A stretch of 64,000 nt of DNA from Amphibalanus amphitrite. Lineage: Eukaryota > Arthropoda > Thecostraca > Balanomorpha > Balanidae. Both the position numbers and the translations under genes were made by a program. Below are positions 50,601 through 60,699 of this stretch, in pieces (the first letter of the stretch is position 1; each line of letters opens with the position of its first letter). The notes beneath the pieces are model-generated. The model saw nothing but the letters and a program-made list of their open reading frames with translations. It was not told the origin of the DNA and searched no databases. The stretch covers positions 1 through 64,000 of the forward strand of contig NW_024881984.1 in NCBI RefSeq assembly GCF_019059575.1. The letters are read 5' to 3'.

Positions 50601-53600
50601 CTGTGCGACGAGTTTCTGGCGCACCGGATCGGAATGATCCCGCTCACCTCGGACGAGGTGGTCGACAACATGCAGTACTCCAGGGTCAGTGGAGGAGTGT
50701 GTGTGTGTGGGGGGGGGGGGTGAGCTGTGGTTGTGTTTGAGGTTTGAATAGTGACTTGTGAGCTGAAGTTAAGCTTTAGAGTGAGGACTTGTAATTTTGC
50801 CTCGGTTTATGGAAGGGGGAAGGAAGGTTATGTCCTTAGATGGGATATGTCATAGCACAGATAACAGTAGTACTACTGTTATCTGTGGTCATAGCATAGA
50901 CCACTATATACCTGGACTCTGCACTGATATTGCCGACTGCCATTAGGGCCCTGCTGGGAAATTCGATGTAGCACGCGGAATTTGTGTTGATGCTCTATGA
51001 AGCCCATTTAAATGAAAGGAATTGCTTAAATGTGATGTATATTTTGATAAATGCTTAATTTATAGCATGATTTTCGACACGATGAATAAATAAAAGCACT
51101 TAGAGGCAGGTATATAGTGGTCTATGGTCATAGACTAATCCACAGTAGTCTATGGATATGTATTCCAGTCCATTGAATCGGTAGATTTGTGGCCCGTGTT
51201 CCAATTCTGATTGTTGTCACGATGGTGGAGAAACGTTTTAGAAACCCTAGTAATGTATCCTACGTAGTCTAGCGCAATATGTCCATTCCTCATTAACTAG
51301 CTGTGCTATTTTTGACAGTGTCAGACATGTCTGTCAGGACTTTTATATAAACTAAATCGTCGTAGTTACTTGCTGACTAGCTCAATGTCTGCAAACGCCT
51401 TGCACATGTTTCATAACTTGATAACGCATTCTAATTTCAGATGCTTATTTAATTGAATTAGCCGTGCCATCATGACATAAGCGAGGAACCAAGCCTTCAT
51501 TCGATAATTGCTGTATCGCTTACCCACAACTCCTCCCCCCTCCGATAACCAGTCTCACTGCGTGTGGCCTGTTGTATCTAACCCACCCTCTCTACCCCCT
51601 CGGCAGGACTGCACGTGCCCGGACTTTTGTCCGCAGTGCAGCGTGGAATTCACGCTGGACGTCAAGTGTAACGAGGGTCAGACGATGCACGTGACCACGG
51701 CTGATCTCAAGTCGTCCGATAGTCGCGTCATACCAGCCACTTCGCGACGGGACGAGGACGGCGCCGATTACGGAGACTCGGATGGTAAGAAGTGCGCCGA
51801 GAGGTGTACCCGGCACGGGAAAGTAAATATGCGAAGATAGGAGGATTTGAGGTTAGCTTGTTTGGTGGCATAGTTTTGGAAGTGTCGGAAGGCTTGCAAA
51901 GCCTTCGAGATGCAGATTCCGGTGTCAGCATTTTGAGTTGTTTTGGTATTGTTTGTTTCTACTCCTTTGTCCAATACTTCCAGCGGTTAAGTGTCGTTTT
52001 ATCCAGTCATCAGTCAGCCTTTCAAGTGTGCAGAGTCATCCAATCTTTCTTTCTATCTTTGTTTGTTTAGTTGTTTGTTTTTTTCTTTTTTTTTCTTTCT
52101 CTCATCCTCTTTTTATTCACACTCCCTGTCCCCCCGCAGAGATTGAGATTGTAAAGCTGCGGAAGGGCCAGGAGCTGAAACTGCGGGCGTACGCTCGGAA
52201 GGGGTTCGGCAAGGAGCACGCCAAGTGGAACCCCACCAGCGGCGTGGCATTCGAGTACGACCCGGACAACGCGCTGCGCCACACGCTGCTACCCAAACCG
52301 GAGGAGTGGCCCAAGTCCGAGTACACTGAGATCGACGAAAGCCTCCGTGAGTACGAGAGTTTCTACAAAGCTACAAATAACGTTTGCTATTACTACACCT
52401 TTTTGCGTTGTTCGATGGCCAATCAGCAAAACCCATTCGTCCGATCAGCACATAGGTGGCGCCAGTGAGAGGCATTCCGGCAAAACCTTCAGCATATGGG
52501 CAAAACGGAATGCTGATCCCACTCCACAGTTCGTCAGTTGGTATTACCTTCGCTATTCGCCATAACTGATTGAGTTCCGGCAAAACCTTTGACGATTTGG
52601 ATAAATGCTTCGTCATTCGTTAATATCCCTTCGTCGTTCTCCAAAACATCCCCATGCTAATTTCGGCATTCCTCATAACATTTCGTCAACACTAAAAACA
52701 GATCGCCCCTTTACAGAGAAGTATAAATATAACCACGTTTATACAGTGCAGTGCGAGGCATAGGTGGCGAAACTCGTAGACCATTGATCCACATAAAAAT
52801 CGGTAGCGTTCATGAGCGCCATAGGTACAATGTAGATGGACGTAGCTGACATGTTATCGGCTGATTGAAAAATGGACAGGCAACAGAGCAACAGGCTGGA
52901 TAAGTTAATCCCGCCTCAAACACCAAGGAACAGGCAACAGGCTGGATAAGTCAGCCCCGCCCCAAACACCAAGGTGTCCGGCCGGCAGGGCCCGGCTCGC
53001 CATCTGTCAGCCATTCCCTCGCGAGTCCGACCGGCGCGGCCGCCCGAGGCGTTGTCCCATGACATCGCACGGGCAGTGACGCGATAATGACGGCCGACTT
53101 CGTAGTTTGTATCGAAGCGCTTAGGAGTCCGACGCTCGAGAATGCTCTACACTCTACGCTCTACGCTCTACATGCCTACTCGGTATGGCGCCGGCAGTCT
53201 CCTCGTAGCTATCGTATAACTGCCTTTTTCGGAATCCAATGGTTAATTGGTTGCAAATTGCGCTGGAACTGTCAAAAGCCTCATCCCTGAATGCGTGATT
53301 AACGTTAAACATTGAATATGGCTAGATAAGCACTACATCATTGATATTTTGATCATTGACGAAAGTTTTAAATTAACAGTCATTGTTTACGCACAGTACC
53401 GATTAATTTTGCACATCGACTAACCATTTTGTGAAATGTCGAAGCATTATGACAATCTGACAAAGTGTTTTGCCTATGACGAACATTGTGCTCAATGGCG
53501 AAGAGTTATGCAGAATGGTTAAATGGAGTCCAGCCTGTTTTGCCGACCGTCAAACAGTGATGCACATCGCCGATGGGTTATTCTGAATGACGCTTGTCCA

Positions 53601-56600
53601 AACTGATGCCGAAATGGTTATGACGATTGGCCATCGAACAACGCAAAAAGGTGTAGTAGGGAAACGGGTAGATAAATGGGAAAAAACGGAAGAGGTGAAA
53701 CGACATCTTACACACGTTTAAAGCGCGAGTGGGTGGCAGAGCCAGGAAGAGTAACGGCCAAGAGTTTGATGCTGAAAAGAAACACACTCAAAGTAATAAA
53801 AAAAAACTTCAGATGGACGCAAAACAGGTAACAGGACATGAACAGGATGGCATGATTGAGAAGTTGTGTAAGCCAACAGATGATCAATATCTGACAGAAC
53901 GACAAACTGGCATGAACAATCGCGCAGAGCCATATCTGCCAGGCCTGCACCGGTCTGCAGCCGTCAGTCCGTGGATCACCGACACGTCAGTTAGTTTCGT
54001 ATGACTCAGTCCGTTATCCGACTCAGAAATTATCGGCGCGGGGTGCGCACTAGGTAGATAGCAGTCACATATAGCGACCTAACGGCTGGGCAGAAGGGCA
54101 CCAACACCCGGTAACGGAGAACACAGTGTGACTGCACGCTGAGCTATGTAGGAATGAAGGATAAAAAAGCAATTTAACATAGCATGTGCGAATAACATTA
54201 GACGCACAAAAAGAGAACCCGACAAGAGAAGCACACTGATTTTTTTTCTCTTTTTTTTTTTGCTAGGAAATATCAGGCCACTTTAATATTGTATTGATTT
54301 TGAAGAAATTTTATCGTGTACAATTTTCATCATGTGAATAATCATGTGCATTTCAAATTAGCATGATCATGTAGACTTTTGCCGTCATATGATCACTGAT
54401 CGGCTATAAATAGTTAGTAACACCCGAGACCTAAACAGATAACGACTGAAATCCTTCACTAGCACATCGGCAGCATAACCCATCTCCCCTCCACCGAGCC
54501 TCACCTCGACCAGCAGTTTGGCGCACTTGACATCGGTGACCAGACAGACGCCGTAGTCGACCGCCATGCGCCGGGTGCGGTATCCCTGCGTCTGGAACGA
54601 GCTGACGCGCCGCGCCCCGCCGCTGCGCATTGGAAGGTTGATGACGAGATCGAGCTGCTGGCGGGACAGGTAGTCGGCCATGCTGTTGAGCTCCTTGTCG
54701 GTGGCACCCTGCTCGGCGATGTTCTCGTACGCCCATTCCACCGTCTCGACCTGAGAGACAAGGGTTACATGGTTAGAGTGAGGTCAGATTGAGGGTCATA
54801 AAGGAGCCAAAACAAGGTAAAATAGAGGGGCAAAATGAGAGTCATTTGGATGGAACTAGGGAGGTAGCGAAGCGAAGAACGAACGGAGCTCAAAGTGGAA
54901 TTAAACGGACACAAAATAGGCGTTATTTCTCCGTTGGGAGCTACAACTTCGTCAGACTGACCGCCATTCAGCGGGACAATTGATCGAATTCAATACCAGA
55001 TGGCGTTGAGGCCACGCGGCGGCGGGAGTCTAGCAAACAGTTAATCATGATTGAGCCAAACTGAGGCAACTGACAGCCGTAGGATTGTACTGAGACAAGG
55101 CTGAATCTCTCGCTATAATGGCAAGACTAGCGGACGAACACCACACTAGCGGATGCTACTATGTAATCAGTGTTTCCGTGGGCATAACCGATATCGATTT
55201 GTTGTGTGATAACCCCACCTATGAAATACCTAACAAATATCGAGGGCCTTGGTCAAATATCGATGACCTTGATCACAAAGTACAGTTGTTCTTAGGTCAA
55301 CGTAAGTACCTTCGTTCGCTGGCGTAACCTGTTGGGGGTAAGGTAGAAACTAGAAAGTCTGCTGTTCGGTATTTACTGATTAATCTGTTACACTGATAAC
55401 TGAAAAATGATAACAAAAAGCGGTAAGTTGAGGTGCACAAGTCACAATATTTAAGTGTGGTACAGTACGAGCTCCGCCCAAGATTACTTTGAGTCCGCCC
55501 ACGTGGACAGAAAGTACCTAGAGGAATGTGCCGAGACCTCACGAGAGACGGTATCGGTAGAAACAGCGATCATAAAACCGCTAGATAGTTCGGCATAATA
55601 AAGACACCGTGACAGTCAGAGGGGCGTCAAAAGCAAAAAAAAGGTTTAACTTAATAGGTCATATAATGTCAACTAGGTGCAAGAAAAGTGTTCGATGATG
55701 TCAAAATACTTTCCCTAATTGGATAATATAAATTGACCTGCCAATTCGGCATGCTGCAGACATCCGTTTCTGGCGAGGTTGATAGTGTTGCAAGAGCAGA
55801 AGAGAAAAACGTATCGCACCAGTGCATTGTCTTGCTATTTATGTTAATTAACTGGGCTCGTCATAGCACCAGTGGAGATTGCAAGTCAAAATACAAATAT
55901 AAATCAGGTGCCCATGCGATGGCAGTAAGAACCACTTGCTCGGTAATGCGCACTCTACCCTCTCCTTAATAGGAGCGTTAATAGGAGCGTTAACCCTCGC
56001 CCGCACATGGGGGGGGGGGGTGGTTGCCACCCCCCAGGCAGTCTTTCTGCTCTGCTTTCAACATTTTTAGAGCTAGAAGGCTGATTTTTCGTATAGCTGC
56101 TCGTCTATCCTTTCTTGATGTCCACTAAAAATTTCAAGTTTCTGAGATTTTTGGTTTCGGAGATATGACCTTGTTTTTCAGGTCATGTCATGACCCAAAT
56201 GGCCAATTCTCAACATCTTGCGTTTGCCAAGGGCCTTGTGAGCTTTTGACACCCTGATTTTGGCCTTTTTTGCCAGTCTTACCTCCCACCTATCATGGAA
56301 CATGTTGTTCGACGATGTACAAGGGTCAAGGTCAGGGTCAAGGTCAACCTAGGTCATCTAAGATAATTGCGTTTTAGGCAAGCTGAATTTACTTTTTGTG
56401 AATTTTTTTGACTGCATTTTTGGTAAAAGCTTCTCAGATCATGATTTCATGTGATATGGACCCAAAAACAATCGGTGCACACATCAGTATACACACAGAC
56501 ACACACAGACATACAAACACATATAATTGACCTTGACCTAACTTGACCTGAAATGACCTCAGCAGCAAAATTCTGGTCGGATAGTGTGACAAAGAGGCTC

Positions 56601-58507
56601 TAGCTGGCTTGGCACCAGAAAACAGCATCGTCATCGGTATTTGATAAGCAGCGCACATGATATCCAACGGTGACCCAAAACAGCAACATTTTTTAGTTTG
56701 ACCTGACCTGGAAGGTCAATGACTGACCTGAGAAGGTTAAACTGGGTATCATTGGATTCGTCTCTTCCCAAAGAATCTTTTTGGTCTTTACTGCTAAGCT
56801 CTATCTCCAACAGGAACGAAATGGCGCGGGGGGGTGGCAACCACCCCCCCCCCCCCATGTGCGTTCTAGGATGGGAAAATGGCATGTGCGGGCGAGGGTT
56901 AATAGTTAATAGGAGCGATGAGGGGGAGTGGGGCGTGGGAAGAGGGTCGTGGTAGGGCTATCCGAGTGGCCGATGGGAACTGGAAAGGGAATGTTAGCTT
57001 ACCTGTTATACAAATCTGATGTTCTTCTGAATGCGTGGTGGTCAGACGTGGTGGTCGTTTTCCCATTACTTGCCGAAGATAATGATTCGGACAGGTTATG
57101 GAAGGATGTTCAGTAGTAGTATAAAATGCGCTCATATCTATGAAATGATGCTAGAAATATAATGCTGAATGCAAGAGACTGCGCCGAAGCACAACGCACT
57201 AGCGCAACTGTTCTGCGTTCGGTCACAGTCCAGACATTTTTTAAATTTTAAACTAAATGACGTCAAGTGAGCTGCAGGAAACGGGACATTGTGATGAAAC
57301 CAAAGACGTCTTGAGAAATATGAGCAGATATCACATCCGTGGTTTAAATAACAAATCTATATGTACTAGAGAGATGTCATCAGCTGGAGACTCTGTCTAC
57401 TGCGCCCCTGTGCCGCCCGGTATCTGTCGATCACATCCGACAGGCGACACCGGCTGCCCGGCTGTCGGTTGAACTACTGTCTGCTGAGCCAGCCCCGGTC
57501 CCGTGGCGGCGGCACATGCTGACCAACCGGTGCTGACTGTTCGGGGGATGTTGGGTTTGTGCTGACAGTGGTATGTCAGAGAGGCGGTACAGGGCGCGCC
57601 GGTCCGGCCAAAGACGGAAGTCTGATGGTAGTCTCAGCAGTTGGGTGATAGTCGCCCCCGGAGCTGGGGTATCGGGAGCATCTCGGAAGGAGGGGTGACG
57701 TACCGGGGAAATGAGGTGTAGCTCGGGTAGGGTGACGGTGAAAGGGCGAGAGTTTGCTGACGAGGTGCCGGACGGGCCGAGTGGTGTCTGGGAGTGGTGC
57801 CGTCAAATATCTGAGACCGAAACTCAGAGCTAGGCATCTCTCCCCTAGGCATCTCTGGTGGGAGAGATGCATCTCTTTGCCACATTTACAGGAATTCTCG
57901 ATAAAATCACCGCGGATAAAATTAGACTAGCTTATTTAATTTATTAAGTTGGTCGCTGACATTTGCTAAGCTAGTCTCTTATCTCAACATAAGACGCACA
58001 ATGCACATACTTCACTCCTATTTGCGTCAAACAACGATCCCTTCTTCGCCTGCGCTATTGGGCTCACTTTTTCTGTTGATTTTTTTTCTCTGTGTAACTA
58101 ATCCATCTGTATTTCCCGTATAAAACATCTGCTCTTGTTAGATTGCATTGCATTTCATCAATTACTTTATTGATTGTCTTCTTTACCAGTTAATTTTTCC
58201 AATTATCCACATTTTCCTTTCTTATATTAATTGCATTATTTTATTGTTGGCGTCGTGAGCTAGCCAGTTTCCCCTGGACCGACTTACACTGTCTTAACCC
58301 TTTCCTGTTCCTCCCGCAGACGAAGCGCCATACCAGGACGGCGCCAGCGCCAACAAGTTCTACTTCAACGTCGAGAGCACCAACGCCCTGAAGCCGGAGA
58401 ACATTGTGCTGACCGGTCTGTCACAGCTGAAGAAGAAGCTGAGCGACCTGCAGACGCAGCTCACGCAGGAGATGAACCAGAACACTGACGCACTGACCAT
58501 TCACTGA
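32612..58507 (+). CDS. POLR2C: DNA-directed RNA polymerase II subunit RPB3, complete, 5 exons
   Basis: Exons: 32612-32697, 50513-50684, 51607-51784, 52140-52346, 58320-58507. Phases agree at every junction and the total is 276 codons, against 275 in the human protein. The start [19 protein letters not shown] and [13 protein letters not shown] are the diagnostic N-terminal dimerisation (alpha-like) motif. The zinc-binding loop [10 protein letters not shown] is intact. It continues [40 protein letters not shown] and the C-terminal helix [15 protein letters not shown]3 pairs with RPB11 to nucleate polymerase II assembly in the nucleus. Intron 1 is 17.8 kb and contains a whole VWC-repeat gene on the other strand. 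Intron 4 is 6 kb and contains transposons and a CAD exon. The next-frame ATG-like TTG at 32594 was rejected in favour of the conserved ATG. Confidence 0.97.
33847..33852 (-). terminator. Candidate poly(A) signal of the 27-exon VWC gene
   Basis: Minus-strand AATAAA about 420 bases past the stop codon at 34271, inside RPB3 intron 1. Another lies at 33765-33770. Chosen on position only. Confidence 0.3.
34271..49914 (-). CDS. Secreted multi-VWC-domain protein, complete, 27 exons, nested in RPB3 intron 1
   Basis: Minus-strand exons in order: 49914-49716, 49211-48693, 48357-48157, 47858-47571, 47262-47053, 46784-46581, 46303-46103, 45808-45608, 45405-45196, 44946-44740, 44462-44250, 42410-42204, 41891-41679, 41429-41223, 40910-40698, 40351-40145, 39877-39665, 39400-39197, 38948-38739, 38474-38277, 37806-37453, 37074-36871, 36606-36394, 36114-35917, 35625-35416, 35144-34941, 34590-34271. 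All junctions are GT-AG and phase 1; the total is 6228 bases, 2075 residues. Exon 1 encodes a signal peptide (hydrophobic run [10 protein letters not shown]) and a Cys-rich head. Exon 2 encodes two VWC domains and each later exon one, with the CC-P-x-(Y/F)-x-C ending. Exon 4 adds a Gly/Asp linker and exon 21 a Thr-rich linker. The tail is highly basic ([14 protein letters not shown]). VWC/CR domains often bind TGF-beta/BMP ligands or matrix. The function here is unknown; the extracellular location is inferred. Confidence 0.9.
37453..37620 (-). other. Thr-rich, mucin-like linker inside exon 21 of the VWC gene
   Basis: After its VWC domain (ending CCPVYDC) the exon continues in frame for about 55 residues that are mostly Thr with Ser, Ala and Pro. 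It is a candidate O-glycosylated spacer. The DNA is a degenerate GTCGT trinucleotide-type repeat on the plus strand, which suggests slippage expansion. Confidence 0.85.
40145..44462 (-). repeat. Three tandem copies of a two-exon (A-B) VWC unit
   Basis: A exons (213 bp): 44462-44250, 41891-41679, 40910-40698. B exons (207 bp): 42410-42204, 41429-41223, 40351-40145. A exons are nearly identical to each other, as are B exons. The B-to-A introns 41892-42203 and 40911-41222 are both exactly 312 bp and almost the same base for base. The period between the two younger units is 981 bp. Confidence 0.95.
42691..44214. mobile_element. 1.5-kb inverted-repeat transposon in the A1-B1 intron of the VWC gene
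   Basis: Ends GCGAGTTACCTAAATGTGG and the inverted counterpart at the right end match over about 26 bases with one difference. They are flanked by an 8-bp duplication TCCGGGCC (42683-42690, 44215-44222; one base of uncertainty, since a C may belong to the element). The paralogous intron near 40640-40665 shows the empty site, AAGTCCGGGTGTCCTAAAAT. The element has no transposase frame. The 8-bp duplication suggests hAT or a P-like superfamily. Confidence 0.85.
49617..49656. repeat. 13-bp perfect stem hairpin in VWC gene intron 1
   Basis: CACCACCCTCTCC and GGAGAGGGTGGTG with a 5-base loop (49621-49651). TTTGC/GCAAA lengthen the stem past a one-base bulge. It lies 60 bases inside the intron after the signal-peptide exon. 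Confidence 0.7.
50856..50887. repeat. 32-bp perfect palindrome in RPB3 intron 2
   Basis: CACAGATAACAGTAGT is followed directly by its exact reverse complement with no loop. Confidence 0.9.
50895..51126. mobile_element. 232-bp MITE-like element in RPB3 intron 2
   Basis: Perfect 20-bp inverted arms CATAGACCACTATATACCTG (50895-50914) and their reverse complement (51107-51126). The flanks carry more CTATGG/CATAG motifs, so the true ends and target duplication are uncertain. Confidence 0.65.
52393..53656. mobile_element. TA-flanked inverted-repeat element in RPB3 intron 4
   Basis: Ends CTACACCTTTTTGCGTTGTT... match their inverted copy over more than 30 bases (52393-52424 and 53625-53656), flanked by TA on both sides as in Tc1/mariner-type insertions. 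The interior has degenerate repeats of GGCAAAACCTT and CATTCGTCAT-like motifs but no transposase. It starts 46 bases after the exon 4 donor. Confidence 0.8.
54505..54750 (-). CDS. CAD: Single orphan exon of CAD (CPSase large subunit, MGS-like domain)
   Basis: An 82-codon minus-strand exon with a good acceptor (TTGTCTCTCAG) and donor (GAG|GTGAGG), phase 0 at both ends. The translation contains [20 protein letters not shown], then [12 protein letters not shown] and [11 protein letters not shown], the conserved methylglyoxal-synthase-like allosteric domain at the end of the CPSase part of CAD, the trifunctional first enzyme of pyrimidine synthesis. No other CAD exon was found on either side in this window, although the neighbouring minus-strand frames were scanned. 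It could be one exon of a CAD gene with giant introns, a duplicated relic, or an assembly join. The open frame has no lesions. Confidence 0.8.
55990..56902. mobile_element. Non-autonomous piggyBac-like element, family 1, copy 2 (inverted)
   Basis: TTAA at 55990-55993 and 56899-56902, with the same CCCTCGCCCGCACATG inverted ends as the copy at 3088-4054. The two are similar along their length in opposite orientation. It lacks the 54-bp duplication of copy 1. It sits in a small TTAATAGGAGCG repeat in RPB3 intron 4. Confidence 0.88.
57834..57870. repeat. 11-bp stem hairpin in RPB3 intron 4
   Basis: GCATCTCTCCC and GGGAGAGATGC with a 15-base loop that itself repeats CTAGGCATCTCT. Confidence 0.6.
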
Positions 58508-59527
58508 GCTGCGGTGTAGTCTGAGCACCGGCAAGTGACATTCATGTTTTTTTTTTACCATTATTGTGTCGATAACAGCAAGGTTGACGGTTTTCCATTC
58601 ATAGTGTTCCATCCGGTACCAGTATCGAGACACATGTTTGTCATACTGTCATTGGGTGTCACATGAACACCAGTATCATGCGAACGGATATTGCTGGATT
58701 TGTGGATTGACATCGGTATAAGTTGCCGTTCACGAGAGCTAAGATGAGTTCAGCAGATACTAGAGAGATGCCGGGAGAGACGGGCGTAACTGAACGCGTG
58801 TGAAGCGAAGACAAGACTGGGTGGACACCGACGAGGTGTTTGTGTCTATGTCGCTTTCTATGTGGGATTCGCTGAACGGTCAGTGGGTCAGAGCGTGGGT
58901 TTGGTCTCGCCCAATTTTAGCGGTATCTTGTTTGGTCTAACTAATGACCGGTTGACGAGGTCACTGCATTCAAAGGCATGTCTACAGTGTCATAACCCCA
59001 CGTCCATCAGTGAGAATATACCATACCTACATGTTTTCACAAACTTTTTGTGCTTCAGCTCGTCGACAAAATGGTGGGAAAGCATTCTGTTTTGCGTTTT
59101 TTTATTCAAACCGCATCCTTACACGTTATCGCTTCCAGGCCATTTCCAGCCTATTTCAGCGGACTTGTATAACTTTTTGACAATTTGTCGTTGCTTATCA
59201 TTGCAGTATCATTTGGTGATGGTGTGGCGGAATACGAGTAGGCACTTAAGAATGAGCAGCACATTTTTTACGCCATTCCGTTCCGCTAAAGAACTTAAGT
59301 AGTTATGTTGTAGTTGCAACTCAAGTATAGTATTAGTAGCGTCCTAAAACTTAAATTCACGCAGCAAAAAAAACAAGCAGATGTCGATATAAATATATAT
59401 ATTTATCTCATCCAGCAGGAACCTCCCACAGTACATACAAACAGGCAGAACGGCATGATAGTCGCTCATGCCCTCAGAAGTCAGAACACCATATTGCTAA
59501 ACATTTTGCCAGTGAATTACCTATGTA
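58508..59527. other. RPB3 3' flank
   Basis: Presumed RPB3 3' UTR followed by intergenic sequence. No clear AATAAA was found near the stop. No other exon supported. Confidence 0.4.
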
Positions 59528-60478
59528 GAGGAAGGTGGGGTAAGACGGCCCAGCGGGGCAAGACGGACCACCAGCCCTCCCGGCTGAACCGCTGCTGGTA
59601 TCTACTGCTTTATGCACTCACTATGTTTGTTTTCCTTCGTAACAATGGCCACCTTGAGCTCATGCTGCTAGGATGCATAGCTTTTGAGTTATTGAGAAAA
59701 ATGTTGTTTTTCGTCAAACCGATCTAATATAAGAGGTCTACGGGTGATTCAATTACGGCGCCTTTCTTGCATGATTAGTTTCTATTTTGCACTTAACTGT
59801 GAAGAACAAAGTTATAAACTTAGTTATAGTCACACTTAAGGAAAGGCAAGGTTTTGCAATGTTGGGCTATTTGACATATACGTCATGATAATGACAGAAT
59901 TTAGATTTGGGGCAAGACGGACCACTGTGGTCCATCTTACCCTGTGGTGGTCCATTGTACCCTGCATATGGAAAGTTCTTTTCCAAAACATTGACACAAG
60001 TTTAAGTAAGCTATTTTTTCAGGAAGGAGTCTTTGTTGCATGTGAGCCATGCATGCAAGTGCTCAGTTAGCAATTAGCATGCATTCATGCCAAACGACAA
60101 TCAACACACATGTTCCCAGTTTTTAGCTGCACTTCCATCACACATGAGTAAAGAATAAAGGCTCATTTTGTTATTTTACCATTCTGGTTACTTTTTCTTA
60201 CAAGAGTACAGAGCAGAAGTGTAACACACATGAACGGATAGCAGGCACTGCTGGGTGGTCCGCCTTACCCCACGTTTTTTCTTGTCTGAGTTTTTGACAT
60301 GTCCCTCTTTAAGAGCATCCACCACCTAGATGTCTTTAATTTGAAATTTAGTCTTTACACATATCAACAGAGGAAGGATTGAGCATTCCGAAGACTATAA
60401 ATAATATGAATTACGAGAGCAGTGTAGCAAGGTATGCAGCCTCAAACCTTAGCTGGTCCGTCTTACCCCACCTTCCCC
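59528..60478. mobile_element. TA-flanked element with GGGGTAAGACGG ends
   Basis: Left end GAGGAAGGTGGGGTAAGACG and right end (minus strand) GGGGAAGGTGGGGTAAGACG, each bordered by TA (59526-59527, 60479-60480). The motif recurs inside in both orientations (about 59553, 59911-59945, 60256). The 951-bp interior has no transposase frame. Confidence 0.8.
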
Positions 60479-60699
60479 TACCATTTGTGATTCACCAGGC
60501 TTCTTCGTTTAGCTAGAATAATTTGCCAGTCGTCAAACCAAACTACCTACATCTCTCCAAACATGCTTCTCAATAGTCTTCAAACTAATATCAACTGGAC
60601 TGATAATATCCCATGCCGCAAACTTCGCCTTGCAGTTTCGACTACAAAGAGTGCCCACCAAAGGCACCCACTACTCCGTTGGAACACTACTACTCTCCC

